DNA from: Streptomyces sp. NBC_01235
Lineage (GTDB): Bacteria; Actinomycetota; Actinomycetes; Streptomycetales; Streptomycetaceae
NCBI RefSeq assembly: GCF_035989285.1
Contig: NZ_CP108513.1
Span: forward strand, 1,612,001 to 1,676,000
Direction: 5' to 3'
Length of the DNA stretch: 64,000 bases
Position numbers and translations under genes: made by a program. The notes under the pieces are model-generated. The model saw nothing but the letters and a program-made list of their open reading frames with translations. It was not told where the DNA came from and ran no database searches. How positions within the stretch are numbered: the stretch's first letter is position 1; every line of letters starts with the position of its first letter. Positions 15,870-26,554 of this stretch are shown piece after piece.

Positions 15870-15991
15870 GATTCATCGACTCCTGGGCCGAGTTGTGGGA
15901 GAACACAAGACACACGCATGGCAGCGGGGCAGGTCTGGCGGCGGTCCTTCAGGCGTGCCGGAGGACCGCCCCCCTCACCTGTGAAAGCAGC

Positions 15992-17494
15992 TCAGCGGTA
16001 GCCGGCCCCGGCGATGTTGGCCTGCACCGCGTTGTCGGTCGCATCGGAGGGGTAGCCGGCGACGATCGCTCCTTCGTAGAAGGTGCCGGCGCTCAGGTTG
16101 GCGCCGCCGCCGGGCTTGCAGCAGTCGCCGCCGCTCCCGAGGACGATGGCTCCTTGTTTCTTCATGGGGCTGTATCCGCCGGGAAGCCCGCCGTCCCACA
16201 GGGTCGTGAGGCCGCCGGACTGCGCGTTGCCGCCCTTGAGGGCGAACCTCGACGTCCCGTTGTTCTTCAACATCGCGGTGACGAACTTGCCGGGAAAGGC
16301 CCGCTGGTTGGTGTTCCAGGACTGGCTGCCGCCGGAGTACAGGCCCCACTCGAGATCGGCCTGCACCCAGGGACCGCTTCCCGAGCAGTCGCCGAACCAG
16401 CACTCGGTGCCGAAGTTGATCGCGTCCATCGCCCCGGCGGCGTCGGCCTTCCGTGTCGTCTCGCTGTTGCCGTAGTCGAAGCAGCAGCCGCCGTTGACGT
16501 GGGTGCCGCTGGTCACCATGTACGCCCCTTCGGGCGCTGCGCCGGTCGGCACGCCCGTCAGGTGGCCGTCCCGCCAGTAGCTGTTCCCGGGGTTGATGTA
16601 CAGCGAGTACGCCTTGGTGCCTCCAGCGGTCAGCGACTCGGAGGTCGCCTTCGCGGGGCTGCTCTGACTCGATCCCGGGACCTGGGCCGATCCCTGGTAC
16701 CACAGGTCGTTGCCGTGTCCGGACTGGTCGCGGACGACCGTGATCACGCACGAGGTACCCGCACAGAACGAGTCCTGCGCCGCCGCGTCGGCGAAGCCGC
16801 CGGTCGCCAGCACGCCGATGTCCCTGGTCGCGTTGTCCGAGGAGCGCCTGACCTGGTACAGGTTGCCGCTGTACGAACCGTAGAGCGCCCGCACCGTGCT
16901 GTGCGCGGCCACGCACGGCGTACCGCCCGCGGAATAGATGTCGCACGGGCCCGATCCGCCGGGCGGAGGCGGAGGTGTCGGCGTGCTCCACTTCTGGTTG
17001 CTCTGGCCGTTGCAGGTCCACAGGATGACCGCGGTGCCATTGGCCGTGCCCGCCCCGTTGACGTCCAGGCACAAACCGGAGCCGACACCGGTGACGGACC
17101 CGTCGGGGTTCTGTCGCCACATCTGGTTCGACCGCCCGTCGCACGACCGGATGACCACCGGGGTTCCCGGAGCCGTCCGGTTGTCGTAGGCGTCCACGCA
17201 CCGGGTGCCGCCCATCGTCCTCAGCTCACCCGCCGTCGTGAACTCGAACGCCTGATTGACCTGGTTGTTGCAGTCCCAGATGTCCAACGCCGTTCCCGAC
17301 GTGTCGACGTTGCCCTTGACGTCCAGACACCGCCCCGACGCCGAGCTCACCAGAGGTGCCGCCGGCGCCGGCGCCGACCATGCCGGCGCGGTCGCCAGCG
17401 TCATGGCCGGCAGCGCCATCACACATACGGCGGCCGCCGGTAATCGTGGTCGACGAGCCGCGGGGCTCCGGGGCGAAACGGATGAAGGCTGCAT
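15992..17494 (-). CDS. Secreted CBM13-GH54 alpha-L-arabinofuranosidase (lectin module at the N-terminus)
   Basis: 500 residues from the ATG at 17494 (GAGGTG 6 bases upstream). Signal peptide about 1-43. A three-repeat ricin-B module (about 47-170) and a Pro-rich linker come first, then a GH54 domain (about 181-500) starting GPCDIYSAGGTPCV, with CCFDYGNSE and LGSGGDC at the positions of the catalytic Glu and Asp. The Asp motif reads GGDCC where its paralogues have GGDNS, so the residues after Asp differ. The module order is the reverse of the GH54 genes at 12613 and 23179. Its 3' end is the closest match to the decayed fragment at 4453-4600. Confidence 0.9.
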   Translation of the reverse strand: MQPSSVSPRSPAARRPRLPAAAVCVMALPAMTLATAPAWSAPAPAAPLVSSASGRCLDVKGNVDTSGTALDIWDCNNQVNQAFEFTTAGELRTMGGTRCVDAYDNRTAPGTPVVIRSCDGRSNQMWRQNPDGSVTGVGSGLCLDVNGAGTANGTAVILWTCNGQSNQKWSTPTPPPPPGGSGPCDIYSAGGTPCVAAHSTVRALYGSYSGNLYQVRRSSDNATRDIGVLATGGFADAAAQDSFCAGTSCVITVVRDQSGHGNDLWYQGSAQVPGSSQSSPAKATSESLTAGGTKAYSLYINPGNSYWRDGHLTGVPTGAAPEGAYMVTSGTHVNGGCCFDYGNSETTRKADAAGAMDAINFGTECWFGDCSGSGPWVQADLEWGLYSGGSQSWNTNQRAFPGKFVTAMLKNNGTSRFALKGGNAQSGGLTTLWDGGLPGGYSPMKKQGAIVLGSGGDCCKPGGGANLSAGTFYEGAIVAGYPSDATDNAVQANIAGAGYR

Positions 17495-17599
17495 TCTGCA
17501 CCTCGAATATGTGGGGGAAGGTGAGAGAGTGCCGTGCCTGCCCGAAGGGGCCAGGACGCCCGAGAGTACCCACAGGGAACCCTCAGACATCCCATGTCG

Positions 17600-17631
17600 A
17601 TAGTGATTCCATACGCCTCTCACGCTGTCAA
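17600..17631 (-). promoter_or_regulatory. Candidate promoter for the downstream part of the CAZyme array
   Basis: In the 313-bp gap, the largest between intact genes of the array after the 549-bp gap at 4.1 kb, the minus strand shows a perfect -35 box TTGACA (17626-17631). AT-richer bases (ATCACTAT) follow at roughly the -10 distance, about 130 bases upstream of the gene start at 17494. The direct repeat CATCCCATGTCG occurs nearby at about 17589 and 17667. It could drive the genes from 17494 downwards. Confidence 0.35.
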
Positions 17632-17807
17632 TAGGGGCGCCTCCCCCGGCCGGAACCGCGATCCATCCCATGTCGTTGTCGGTCAGGCCGCTGTGACGGC
17701 ATGGCGAAACCCGCGTCCGGCGACGGCCGCCGTGCCGGGCGCGGGGGTTTGCTCCGGTCCCCCGAAGCGATCCAGTGGCAGGAGCGCGCGCTGGGCGCCT
17801 GATCACC

Positions 17808-19277
<1,470 letters not shown>

Positions 19278-19353
19278 TCATCCTCCTTGTGTGTGTGGGG
19301 GGGGTGAGACACCGATCGCGAGAGGGTGCCGCGGTGGAGTCGGGTCACGGAGC

Positions 19354-20493
19354 TCAGGAGACCGGCAGGGCGGTCCACCGCTGGTTGGCGCCGCCGTTGC
19401 AGTCCCACAGGACCAGTTGCGTACCGTCGGTGGTGGACGCGCCGGGGTCGTCGAGGCAACGGCCGGAGACCGGGTTGCGGTAGCCGCCGTTGTAGGCCTG
19501 CCATTCCTGGTTGGCGCCGCCGTTGCAGTCCCAGACCTCGATCTTGGTGCCGTTGGCGGTACCGCGGCCGGTGGTGTCGAGGCACTTCCCGAGCGCCCGC
19601 AGGGTGCCGTCGGAGGGCGCGGACCACAGCTGCGCGTCGGAGTTGTTGCACGACCCGATCTCCGCGGCGGTCCCGTTGGCGCTGTTGCCTCCGTTGACCT
19701 CCAGGCACTTCCCCGCGATGCCGGAACGCACCTGCCCGCCCATGGAGACCGGTGGCTTGATCCAGCCTGCCGCGTCCGCGGCCTGGACCCCGGCGTTGAA
19801 GGCGTCCGCCATCTTGCTGAAACCACTGTCGTTGGGGTGCAGGGAGTCGGCCAGGTCCGCGGTGGTCAGGGCACTCATGTCCACCAGGCGTACGTGCTTG
19901 CCGGCAGCCTGCTCGGCCTGGACGATCCCGGGAAGCTTGGCGTTGAACGCGGGCCGGTTGGCCTCCTCGGTACCGCTGGTGGAGATGATCAGGGTGCCGA
20001 CGAGGACGGTCGCGTCGGGTGCGTCCTTGGTGATCTGGTCGATGAGCGCACGCAGCCGGTCGGTGGCGGTCGGGACCTGGTAGTTGCCGTTCAGGTCGTT
20101 GGTACCGATCTCCAGGGTGACCACATTCGGCCGGTAACGGGCCAGCACGGAGTCCGCGATGCCGGCGATCTGGTCGATCCGCCAGCCGGAGTGGCCTTCG
20201 TTGTCCGGGTCGGACATGGTGCCGTTGCGGCCCGAGCCGACGACGTCCAGGGCGTGCCCCTCGGCCGCCAGCCGGTTCCACAGGAAGCCTCGGTAGCTGT
20301 TCCCGGACGGGCTGCCGACGCCCCAGGTGATCGAGTCGCCCAACGGCATCAGCCGCAAGGTGGCAGGCGCTGCGGCGGCCCGCACGGCAAAGGACGGCGC
20401 CTCGGTGCTGGTGGCGGCCGCCGCGGGTAATGCGGCGCCCATGCCGAGCGCGGTTGTCAGGGCCGCGGCCAAAGGAGTCGAAATCTTCTTCAT
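19354..20493 (-). CDS. Secreted SGNH/GDSL esterase with C-terminal CBM13
   Basis: 379 residues from the ATG at 20493, which has GAGG 8 bases upstream; another ATG at 20499 lies too close to that site. Signal peptide about 1-38. The SGNH domain (about 45-240) shows block I PLGDSITWG, block III GTNDLNG and block V SLHPNDSG, giving Ser, Asn, Asp and His at the expected places. A ricin-B module (about 255-379) with LWSA, NQEW and NQRW follows. Enzymes of this build are often acetyl-xylan esterases, which fits the neighbourhood, but lipase-like activity cannot be excluded. Only 55 bases separate it from the gene upstream, so it is probably co-transcribed. Confidence 0.87.
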   Translation of the reverse strand: MKKISTPLAAALTTALGMGAALPAAAATSTEAPSFAVRAAAAPATLRLMPLGDSITWGVGSPSGNSYRGFLWNRLAAEGHALDVVGSGRNGTMSDPDNEGHSGWRIDQIAGIADSVLARYRPNVVTLEIGTNDLNGNYQVPTATDRLRALIDQITKDAPDATVLVGTLIISTSGTEEANRPAFNAKLPGIVQAEQAAGKHVRLVDMSALTTADLADSLHPNDSGFSKMADAFNAGVQAADAAGWIKPPVSMGGQVRSGIAGKCLEVNGGNSANGTAAEIGSCNNSDAQLWSAPSDGTLRALGKCLDTTGRGTANGTKIEVWDCNGGANQEWQAYNGGYRNPVSGRCLDDPGASTTDGTQLVLWDCNGGANQRWTALPVS

Positions 20494-20548
20494 CAGCATT
20501 CCTCACTGGTGCGGGACAGTGGGTGGGCTTGACGAGCCCGCGAGCCGG

Positions 20549-22999
20549 TCAGCTGGGGGTGAAGTCCTGGTTGCTGCCGGGCGTGTTCTTGCAGGGCCAT
20601 TGGTCCAGCTGCTGGCCGGGGTTGCTGCCACCGCCGTAGACGTCGAGGCACAGGCCGCTGTTCTTGTTCTGGAAGGCGTACGAGCCGTCGGGCTGTTGGA
20701 CCGGCAGCCACAGACTGCCGGCTGCTCCGTCCGGGGCCTGCTGCACGATGTCGGGCGTACCGGCGGCCGTGGAGCCGCCCGACACCGCCACGACCTGTCC
20801 GGAGTTCTGAGCCCGTAGTTCGCCGTAACCGCCCGTGGCCGGCACGAACTGGAACCGCTGGTTGCTCTGCCCGTTGCAGGTCCACTGGTCGATCGCGGCC
20901 CCCGCGCTGCCGGAGTCGCCGTACACGTCCATGCACAGGCTGTTGCTGCCGATCACCAGCTGGTGGTAGCCGGTGGGGAAGCCGCCGGCGCCGCCCGACG
21001 ACAGGACACCCGCCTGCTGGATGACCTGCTGCGCGCCCTGCGGCCAGTTGGTACCGCTGACCTGGACGTTGCCGGTGAGGACGTTGTTGTGCGGAGGACC
21101 GGTGGCCACGTACGTGTTGCCGCCGTTGTACCAGTTGCCGGAGAAGGTGCTGTCGTCGGTGTGGTTGTTGCCGTTGGCATTGGTGAGCGCCCAGTTACCG
21201 GCGTCCTGCACCACGTTGTGGGACACCGTCAGGTACCGGGATCCCTCGTCCAGGTACAGCGCGGTGGTGTGGTTGTTGCCGTACATGTAGTTGTCGGAGA
21301 TCACCGAGCCGGGGCTCGCGGACAGGCTGTAGATGCTGCCGCCGTCGAACATCGCCTTCTTGGTGTCGAAGACCAGGTTGTGGGAGACGGTGTTGTTCTT
21401 CAGCGTCGTGGGAGTGCTGTAGACGGGCTGATAGTTGTACGTGCCCCGGTTGACGTAGTCCTGGCTGCCGCCCGGGTCGTTGACGCCCCAGCCCCAGCCG
21501 ATGTCGATCCCGTCGTAGGGAAGGTGGTCGCACTGGTTGTGGGTGATCGTCGCGTTCGTGACGTAGGTGGACAGGATGCCCGCGGTCTCCTTGTAGTCGG
21601 TCCCCACACCGCTGATCCGGTTGTTGCCGACGACGATGTTCTGGTTGGCCATCAGCGGGTTGTCGGGATGGTGCGCGTCCGGCTGGATCCCGCCGACCTG
21701 GATGCCGCTGCCGGCGTCGTCGGTGAACGTGTTGCCGGTGATGGTGACGTCGCGCGCGCCGAGCCCGGTGCCGGAGGCCGTGGCGACGCCGTCGTTCCCG
21801 ACGCCCAGTCCTGCCTGCCCGAGTTCGGAGAACGTGTCGCCGGAGAACGTGATGCCGGTGGCGGCGGAGACCTGTACGGCCGCGGGCATCTGCGCCCAGT
21901 GGTTACGGGTGGCCTCGAACTGTGTGCACCCCGACTTGCAGGTGCTCAGCCAGTTGGCGGGCATCGCGTAGGCACCGGTGATGTGCGCGCCGCTCTGCTG
22001 GTCCGCGTAGCCGTCGGATCCGCTCGGGCCGAGCCAGGAGGTTCCCGTGAACCGGATGCCGGTGAAGCTCAGGCCGGTCACCGGTGAGCCGTAGCTGCCG
22101 CTGATGCCGAGCAGGCTCTGCAACCGGGGCAGTTCGATGTCGAGGGTGTTCGGGTTCTGCCCCGGCTGGACCCGGTAGTACAGGTCGCCGGTGGACGAGT
22201 CCAGGTACCACTGTCCGGCCTGCTTCAGGAACGCGTAGTTGTTCTCGAGGTACATCGTTCCGCCGGCGAACGGCGCGTTGATGGTGTCGTAGCCCCAGGA
22301 GTTGTTGTTCCACGCCGGCTGCTGCATGGTGATGGTCCTGCCGCTGATCGACTGGACCGGCGCGTAGCGGTCGGTGAAGGAGTTGAGGCTCTCGACTTCC
22401 ATGTGATTCTTGTCCGAGAGGCCGGCCAGGTAGTCGAGGGAGGAGTCGGTGACGGTCAGGCCGGTCTGGGTGAAGGTGAAGGCGGAGCGGGGCACCTGGA
22501 TCGCCGCCCGCGGTGTTTCCTTGCCGTTCACGTACAACTGACGCGTGTTCACACCGGTGCCGACGTGGACCGACCAGATGTTGCTGTTCTGATCATGCAC
22601 CTGCCAACCTGACACCTGCTGGGCGCCGCTCACGAACGGCTGCTGCCCGGAGACGGCCCGGTAGGTGATGGTGTGGCCGTTCTGGCCGCCGTCGCCGGAG
22701 CCGAAGGTCAGCGGCTTGGACAGCCGGTAAGTGCCACCGGCCAGGTAGACCACGACGTCCGAATCGCCCGAGAGCCTGTGTGCGGGCTGCTGCGCCTGGT
22801 CTATCGCTGCGAACGGCTGCTCGGCGGTGCCGTTCCCGCCGGGAGCCGCACCCGGCGCCACGTAGAGGGCGACGGCCGACGCCTGGCGCACGGCGGGTAC
22901 GGCTCCCGCGAGCCCTGCCGCACCCAGGCTCCCGGCCAGTAAGGCGAGCAGAGCTACTGGGGCGGCCCAGAGGCCGCGAAGCACTCTGGCTCTGGACAT
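20549..22999 (-). CDS. Secreted right-handed beta-helix protein (GH141-like) with C-terminal RICIN domain
   Basis: 816 residues from the ATG at 22999 (GGAGG 6 bases upstream; the ATG at 23005 abuts that site). A signal peptide (about 1-45) precedes LYVAPGAAPGGNGTAEQPF, the usual opening of parallel beta-helix enzymes. The long central part has repeated short strands (ITGNTFTDDAG, VGNNRISGVG, ITHNQCDHLPYDGIDIG) typical of beta-helix rungs, and QWYLDSSTGDLYYR, a pattern seen in GH141-type proteins. The RICIN module (about 670-816) is a sister of the one at 10681. GH141 contains fucosidases and xylanases; which applies here is unknown. Could instead be a GH120-like xylosidase. Confidence 0.75.
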   Translation of the reverse strand: MSRARVLRGLWAAPVALLALLAGSLGAAGLAGAVPAVRQASAVALYVAPGAAPGGNGTAEQPFAAIDQAQQPAHRLSGDSDVVVYLAGGTYRLSKPLTFGSGDGGQNGHTITYRAVSGQQPFVSGAQQVSGWQVHDQNSNIWSVHVGTGVNTRQLYVNGKETPRAAIQVPRSAFTFTQTGLTVTDSSLDYLAGLSDKNHMEVESLNSFTDRYAPVQSISGRTITMQQPAWNNNSWGYDTINAPFAGGTMYLENNYAFLKQAGQWYLDSSTGDLYYRVQPGQNPNTLDIELPRLQSLLGISGSYGSPVTGLSFTGIRFTGTSWLGPSGSDGYADQQSGAHITGAYAMPANWLSTCKSGCTQFEATRNHWAQMPAAVQVSAATGITFSGDTFSELGQAGLGVGNDGVATASGTGLGARDVTITGNTFTDDAGSGIQVGGIQPDAHHPDNPLMANQNIVVGNNRISGVGTDYKETAGILSTYVTNATITHNQCDHLPYDGIDIGWGWGVNDPGGSQDYVNRGTYNYQPVYSTPTTLKNNTVSHNLVFDTKKAMFDGGSIYSLSASPGSVISDNYMYGNNHTTALYLDEGSRYLTVSHNVVQDAGNWALTNANGNNHTDDSTFSGNWYNGGNTYVATGPPHNNVLTGNVQVSGTNWPQGAQQVIQQAGVLSSGGAGGFPTGYHQLVIGSNSLCMDVYGDSGSAGAAIDQWTCNGQSNQRFQFVPATGGYGELRAQNSGQVVAVSGGSTAAGTPDIVQQAPDGAAGSLWLPVQQPDGSYAFQNKNSGLCLDVYGGGSNPGQQLDQWPCKNTPGSNQDFTPS

Positions 23000-23178
23000 C
23001 GTCATCCTCCAGTGGTGGCGCGTGCGGGCCGGGGGTGTCGGGACGGTGCGGCGTTGCTCCGTCGAAGCCGCCTGCATGACACGCCCCCTGGAGTCGGCGA
23101 GGGGACCGGGCGATTCGGCCGGATTGACGGGTGACCCGTGACCGGTGGTGAGCCGGCCACGGGCTGGAGCCGGTCAGG

Positions 23179-24774
23179 TCAGTTGAGACTCCATTTCTGG
23201 TTGGATCCACCGGTGCACGACCAGAGTTCGGCCAGGGCGCCGTTGGCCGTGGAGGCGCCGGTGACGTCGAGGCAGAGTCCGGACTGGGTGCCGGTTACGG
23301 TGCCGTCGGGATTCAGCTGCCACTGCTGGTTGGCACCGCCGTTGCATGGCCAGGTCACCACCTTGGTGCCGGCGGACGTCTGGTTGTTGTACGCGTCCAG
23401 GCACATCTGGCTGCTGCCGCTGTAGACGCTCAACTGGTCGGAGGACGTGTGGGTCCATCGCTGGTTGGCGCCGCCGCTGCAGTCCCAGATCTGCAGCTGG
23501 GCACCGGCCGTGGTGGACGAGTTCGGCACATCCAAGCACTTGCCCGCACCCACCGCGTGCAGCGCACCGGTGCTCGTCCCGCCGGAGGAATTGCTGTATC
23601 CGGCCGCGGTGATGTTGGCCTGCACCGCGTTCTCGGTGGCGTCCGACGGGTAGCCGGAGGTCATCACGCCCTCGTAGAACGTGCCCTGGGCGCCCTTGCT
23701 GTTGTCGCCGCCGATGCCCAGGATGATGGCACCCTGCTTCCGCATCGGGTTGTAGCCCGCGACGTTGGGACGCGGCCCGTCGTAGAAGGTGGACAGGCCG
23801 CCCGACTGCGCGTTGCCCCCACGGATCGCCCAGTGGTTCGGGCCGCCCTTGACGATGGCGGTCGTGTACCGGTGGTTGATGGTCGGATCGCCCGCGTTGT
23901 AGTGCTGGTTCACCCCGGAGAACAGGCCGTTCTCCAGGTCGGCCATGATCCAGGGGCCGTTGCCCGAGCCGTAGCCCCAGACTTTGATGTTGCCGAAGTA
24001 GATGGCCTCCATGGTGCCGTTGCCGTCGTCGTTGCTGTCCGTCTCGGCGTTGCCGTAGTCGAAGCAGCAGCCGCCGTTGTAGTGCGTACCGTCGAAGATC
24101 GCGTACATGCCCTCGGGGTTGTCCCCGGTCGCGATGCCGTTGGTGTGGTTGTCGCGGTACCCCGTGCCGGGCGCCACGAAGACGCCGTAGGCTTTGTGAC
24201 CGCCCACCGTGGTGGGCGCGGCGGTCGCGTTCGCGAGGTTGTCGGGGCCGCCCGCAGCACCGCCCCCGGGCGCCTGGGTGAGGTTGTTGCCGCGGCCGGA
24301 CTGGTCGTAGATGATCGTGATCAGGCAGGTCGTCCCCGAGCAGAACGAGTCCTGGGCGGCGGCGTCGGCGTACCCGCCCGCGCTCAGGACGCCGATGTTC
24401 CGGGTGGTGTTGTCCGAGGCGCGCCGGACCTGGTAGAGCGACCCGTTGTACGAGGCGTACAACGCTCGCGTCGTGCTGTGTGCCGCCACGCAGGGTGTGC
24501 CGCCTGCCGCGTAGAGGTCGCACGGCCCCGACGTGTCAGCACGGGCCGTACCCGCCGTGGCCGTGGCGCCGGCCGGCGTTCCGGCTACGAGCACGGCTGC
24601 GGCCACCGCACGGGCGAACACTTTCGACCGGGAGCCGGGCGAGCGTGCCGACAGAGGGACGTGTGCCCGGTACGGCACGTCGTCCGGTCTGCCACGGCGC
24701 CGTACCGCCGCGAGTAACCGTTGCACACCACCGCGCCCGGACAGCAGGTGGCGTCTTGTACGTATGGTTCCCAT
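23179..24774 (-). CDS. Secreted GH54 alpha-L-arabinofuranosidase with C-terminal CBM13
   Basis: 531 residues from the ATG at 24774 (AGGGAG about 6 bases upstream). The N-terminus is unusually long and Arg-rich (about 50 residues) before the hydrophobic core of the signal peptide. The GH54 domain (about 82-395) starts GPCDLYAAGGTPCV, has CCFDYGNAE and LGIGGDNS (catalytic Glu and Asp), and ends GYPSDATENAVQANITAAGY. The ricin-B module (about 402-531) is of the HAVGAGKCLDV type. This is the first gene of the array in the direction of transcription, and an operator-like palindrome lies 63 bases upstream, so regulation of the whole array may act here. A start further in, near the hydrophobic segment, is possible. 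Confidence 0.9.
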   Translation of the reverse strand: MGTIRTRRHLLSGRGGVQRLLAAVRRRGRPDDVPYRAHVPLSARSPGSRSKVFARAVAAAVLVAGTPAGATATAGTARADTSGPCDLYAAGGTPCVAAHSTTRALYASYNGSLYQVRRASDNTTRNIGVLSAGGYADAAAQDSFCSGTTCLITIIYDQSGRGNNLTQAPGGGAAGGPDNLANATAAPTTVGGHKAYGVFVAPGTGYRDNHTNGIATGDNPEGMYAIFDGTHYNGGCCFDYGNAETDSNDDGNGTMEAIYFGNIKVWGYGSGNGPWIMADLENGLFSGVNQHYNAGDPTINHRYTTAIVKGGPNHWAIRGGNAQSGGLSTFYDGPRPNVAGYNPMRKQGAIILGIGGDNSKGAQGTFYEGVMTSGYPSDATENAVQANITAAGYSNSSGGTSTGALHAVGAGKCLDVPNSSTTAGAQLQIWDCSGGANQRWTHTSSDQLSVYSGSSQMCLDAYNNQTSAGTKVVTWPCNGGANQQWQLNPDGTVTGTQSGLCLDVTGASTANGALAELWSCTGGSNQKWSLN

Positions 24775-24799
24775 CTGATCTCCCTACCGTGCCGACGCA

Positions 24800-24844
24800 A
24801 CCCGATCGGGTCGTGTTGGTGGCGCTGACAATCCACAAGCGCTT
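24800..24844. promoter_or_regulatory. Operator-like palindromes upstream of the CAZyme array
   Basis: Two palindromes lie just upstream of the first array gene: ACCCGATCGGGT (24800-24811) and CAAGCGCTTG (24836-24845). The AAGCGCTT core with its central CG step is the typical shape of a LacI-family operator half-site pair. The core recurs at 25279-25286. The nearest LacI-type regulator is at 29972-31015, but no direct link can be shown from sequence. Confidence 0.45.
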
Positions 24845-24845
24845 G

Positions 24846-25570
24846 GAGGTGCCGTATGTGCAGCGAGATTGCAGAGAGGTTTCGGGGGGAGACGGTGCTC
24901 CCGGCTTCACTGGCTGTCAAGGGCGCGGAGGCTCTTGCCGCGAACCTTGTCGCGGAATCGGTTCGACGGCTGATTCCTGCGGTTCGGAACCGATCGTCCC
25001 GCTCCAACACTTCCGGGGTGGAGGCATGCGGATGGCCGCGTGACCTCCCGCCGTGCGGGGCACGGTGGGCCGCTCGGGTGTGTCCGGCGGCCGGCCCCGG
25101 CTCACCGGGAGCCTGCGCATCATGCCGGTGAGCAGGGATGCATCCGCCAGACCTCTATGACGGAGGGCCGGTCCGGAAGGCATCGGCCGAAGCGGCGGCA
25201 CCTCGGCCCGCGCGTGCGCCGCTTTCGCCGCGCGGCAGGCCATTGACCCCACACTCCACCGGTCGTAGCATCTCGTCGAAGCGCTTGCGTGGAATCGATT
25301 CGCTCCACACCTTCCGGCAATACGTGAGGCACGGAACCCGTGACGGTTCCCGGCAGCCCGACGCCGTTCCCCGCGACTCATGGCACTCGGGCATCCTTCG
25401 TCCGCCCGAGCCCGCCAGGGTGTGCAGGCCGATTGCATGCACCGCCGGGCACCAGAGCGAACAGCACCGTCCGTGGCGAGTCCCCCGAGGGTGACTGCGA
25501 CGCCGTACGCGCGGCCCCCGCCGCGGACTGAGCACCCTTGCGCCGTAGAGCCGTAGCGAACTGGCGCCGA
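24846..25570. other. 725-bp region without a convincing gene
   Basis: No reading frame here looks like a protein family I know, and the long frames on both strands have the composition of chance GC-rich frames. It contains the palindromes listed at 25278-25301. It probably holds control sequence for the array and degraded DNA bordering the transposase scrap that follows. Confidence 0.5.
25278..25301. promoter_or_regulatory. Paired palindromes GAAGCGCTTG and GAATCGATTC
   Basis: GAAGCGCTTG (25278-25287; core AAGCGCTT is a perfect palindrome) is followed 4 bases later by the perfect palindrome GAATCGATTC (25292-25301), itself flanked by GTG/CAC-like bases. Two adjacent palindromes with central CG steps suggest repressor sites. 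No intact gene starts within 400 bases, so they may be left from a lost promoter. Confidence 0.35.
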
Positions 25571-25579
25571 TCTCGAGGG

Positions 25580-25735
25580 ATGACGCATGATCTCGACGCC
25601 GTCACCGCCGGGCTCACGCTCCGCTGGAGCTCGGGCGGCACCGAGGGCGCCGTGAACCGCATCAAAAAGATCAAGAGGCAGCTGTACGGGCGCGCCGAAT
25701 TCGACCTGTTACGGAAGATGATCCTGCTCGCGTGA
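25580..25735 (+). mobile_element. ISL3-family transposase fragment (C-terminal end)
   Basis: The frame reads DLDAVTAGLTLRWSSG, then TEGAVNRIKKIKRQLYGRA, and ends DLLRKMILLA with a stop at 25733. This is the last part of the DDE domain of ISL3 transposases, including the Glu in the xEGxVNRIK motif. The rest of the enzyme (over 350 residues in the family) is absent upstream, so it is an inactive relic. Confidence 0.8.
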
Positions 25736-25843
25736 CCCGCCGCTCTGGCTCATGCGCCCCGCAGTTGAGCATTGTCATCAGAGGTTGGTCACCAGTAAGT
25801 TCGATCCGACTTTGTTCGAGCGACGGGGAATACGGGGCCTGGG

Positions 25844-26359
25844 GTGGCACTGCTGGACACACTGGTGACAACAGCCACTGGGGCGCTGTCCGCCACGATC
25901 GGGGTCCTGGTCGGGGGCATCGTCACGCACCGGGCCCAGGACCGTCAGTGGCTGCGGGACAAACAGCTCATCGCCTATCAAGAACTGATCAGCCACTACG
26001 CCAAGTTCACGATGATCATCAGCCGCGCCCATGCCGATCGACAGGGATGGGACTACGACTGGAGCGAGTGGAGCGCGACCCTGACCCGTGCCAGCCTGGT
26101 CGCCCCCGCGGCCGTCGCGGCGGAGATCGACAACTTCGGCAAGGCCATCGGCGCCTTCCTGGACCAGGTGGCGCGCGATCCGGCACGCGACCCGGCGCGT
26201 AATCCGTTGAGCCAGGAGGAGTTCGCCCAGGCCAACAGGGCGCCCGCCCAAGCACAGGTGCAGTTGGTCAACGCCATACGACGCTCACTGAGCAAAGATC
26301 AAAAGGCACTGCCCTTCTGGATAGGCGGATCTCTCGCGGGCAGTCCCGACGACACCTGA
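25844..26359 (+). CDS. Small membrane-anchored hypothetical protein
   Basis: 171 residues. One hydrophobic segment near the N-terminus (about 10-27, TATGALSATIGVLVGGIV) is followed by a soluble alpha-helical part beginning THRAQDRQWLRDKQLIAYQEL. This layout (one anchor followed by a cytoplasmic helical bundle) is frequent in Streptomyces proteins of unknown role. It contains a short Asp-Pro-Ala-Arg repeat near 110 (DPARDPARNP). The start is a GTG at 25844 with a weak GGGG site; the reading frame is open only from there. It lies alone between two transposase relics. I do not recognise a family. Confidence 0.65.
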   Translation: MALLDTLVTTATGALSATIGVLVGGIVTHRAQDRQWLRDKQLIAYQELISHYAKFTMIISRAHADRQGWDYDWSEWSATLTRASLVAPAAVAAEIDNFGKAIGAFLDQVARDPARDPARNPLSQEEFAQANRAPAQAQVQLVNAIRRSLSKDQKALPFWIGGSLAGSPDDT

Positions 26360-26554
26360 TAGACGAGGCACCGCCGGAAAGCCCGTCCGTCGCCCACGAT
26401 CGCACGGCGCATCCCGACGCTCATCAAGGATGAGAACACGCCCTTCACCGAACGTGACGGCTCCCCGTGATCGCTGCCAGAGCCGCGAAGTGGCCCCACC
26501 TCGGCTCTTGCGGTGAGACGGTTCCCGTGGTCTCCGGCAGGGGTGGTGCTGTGG

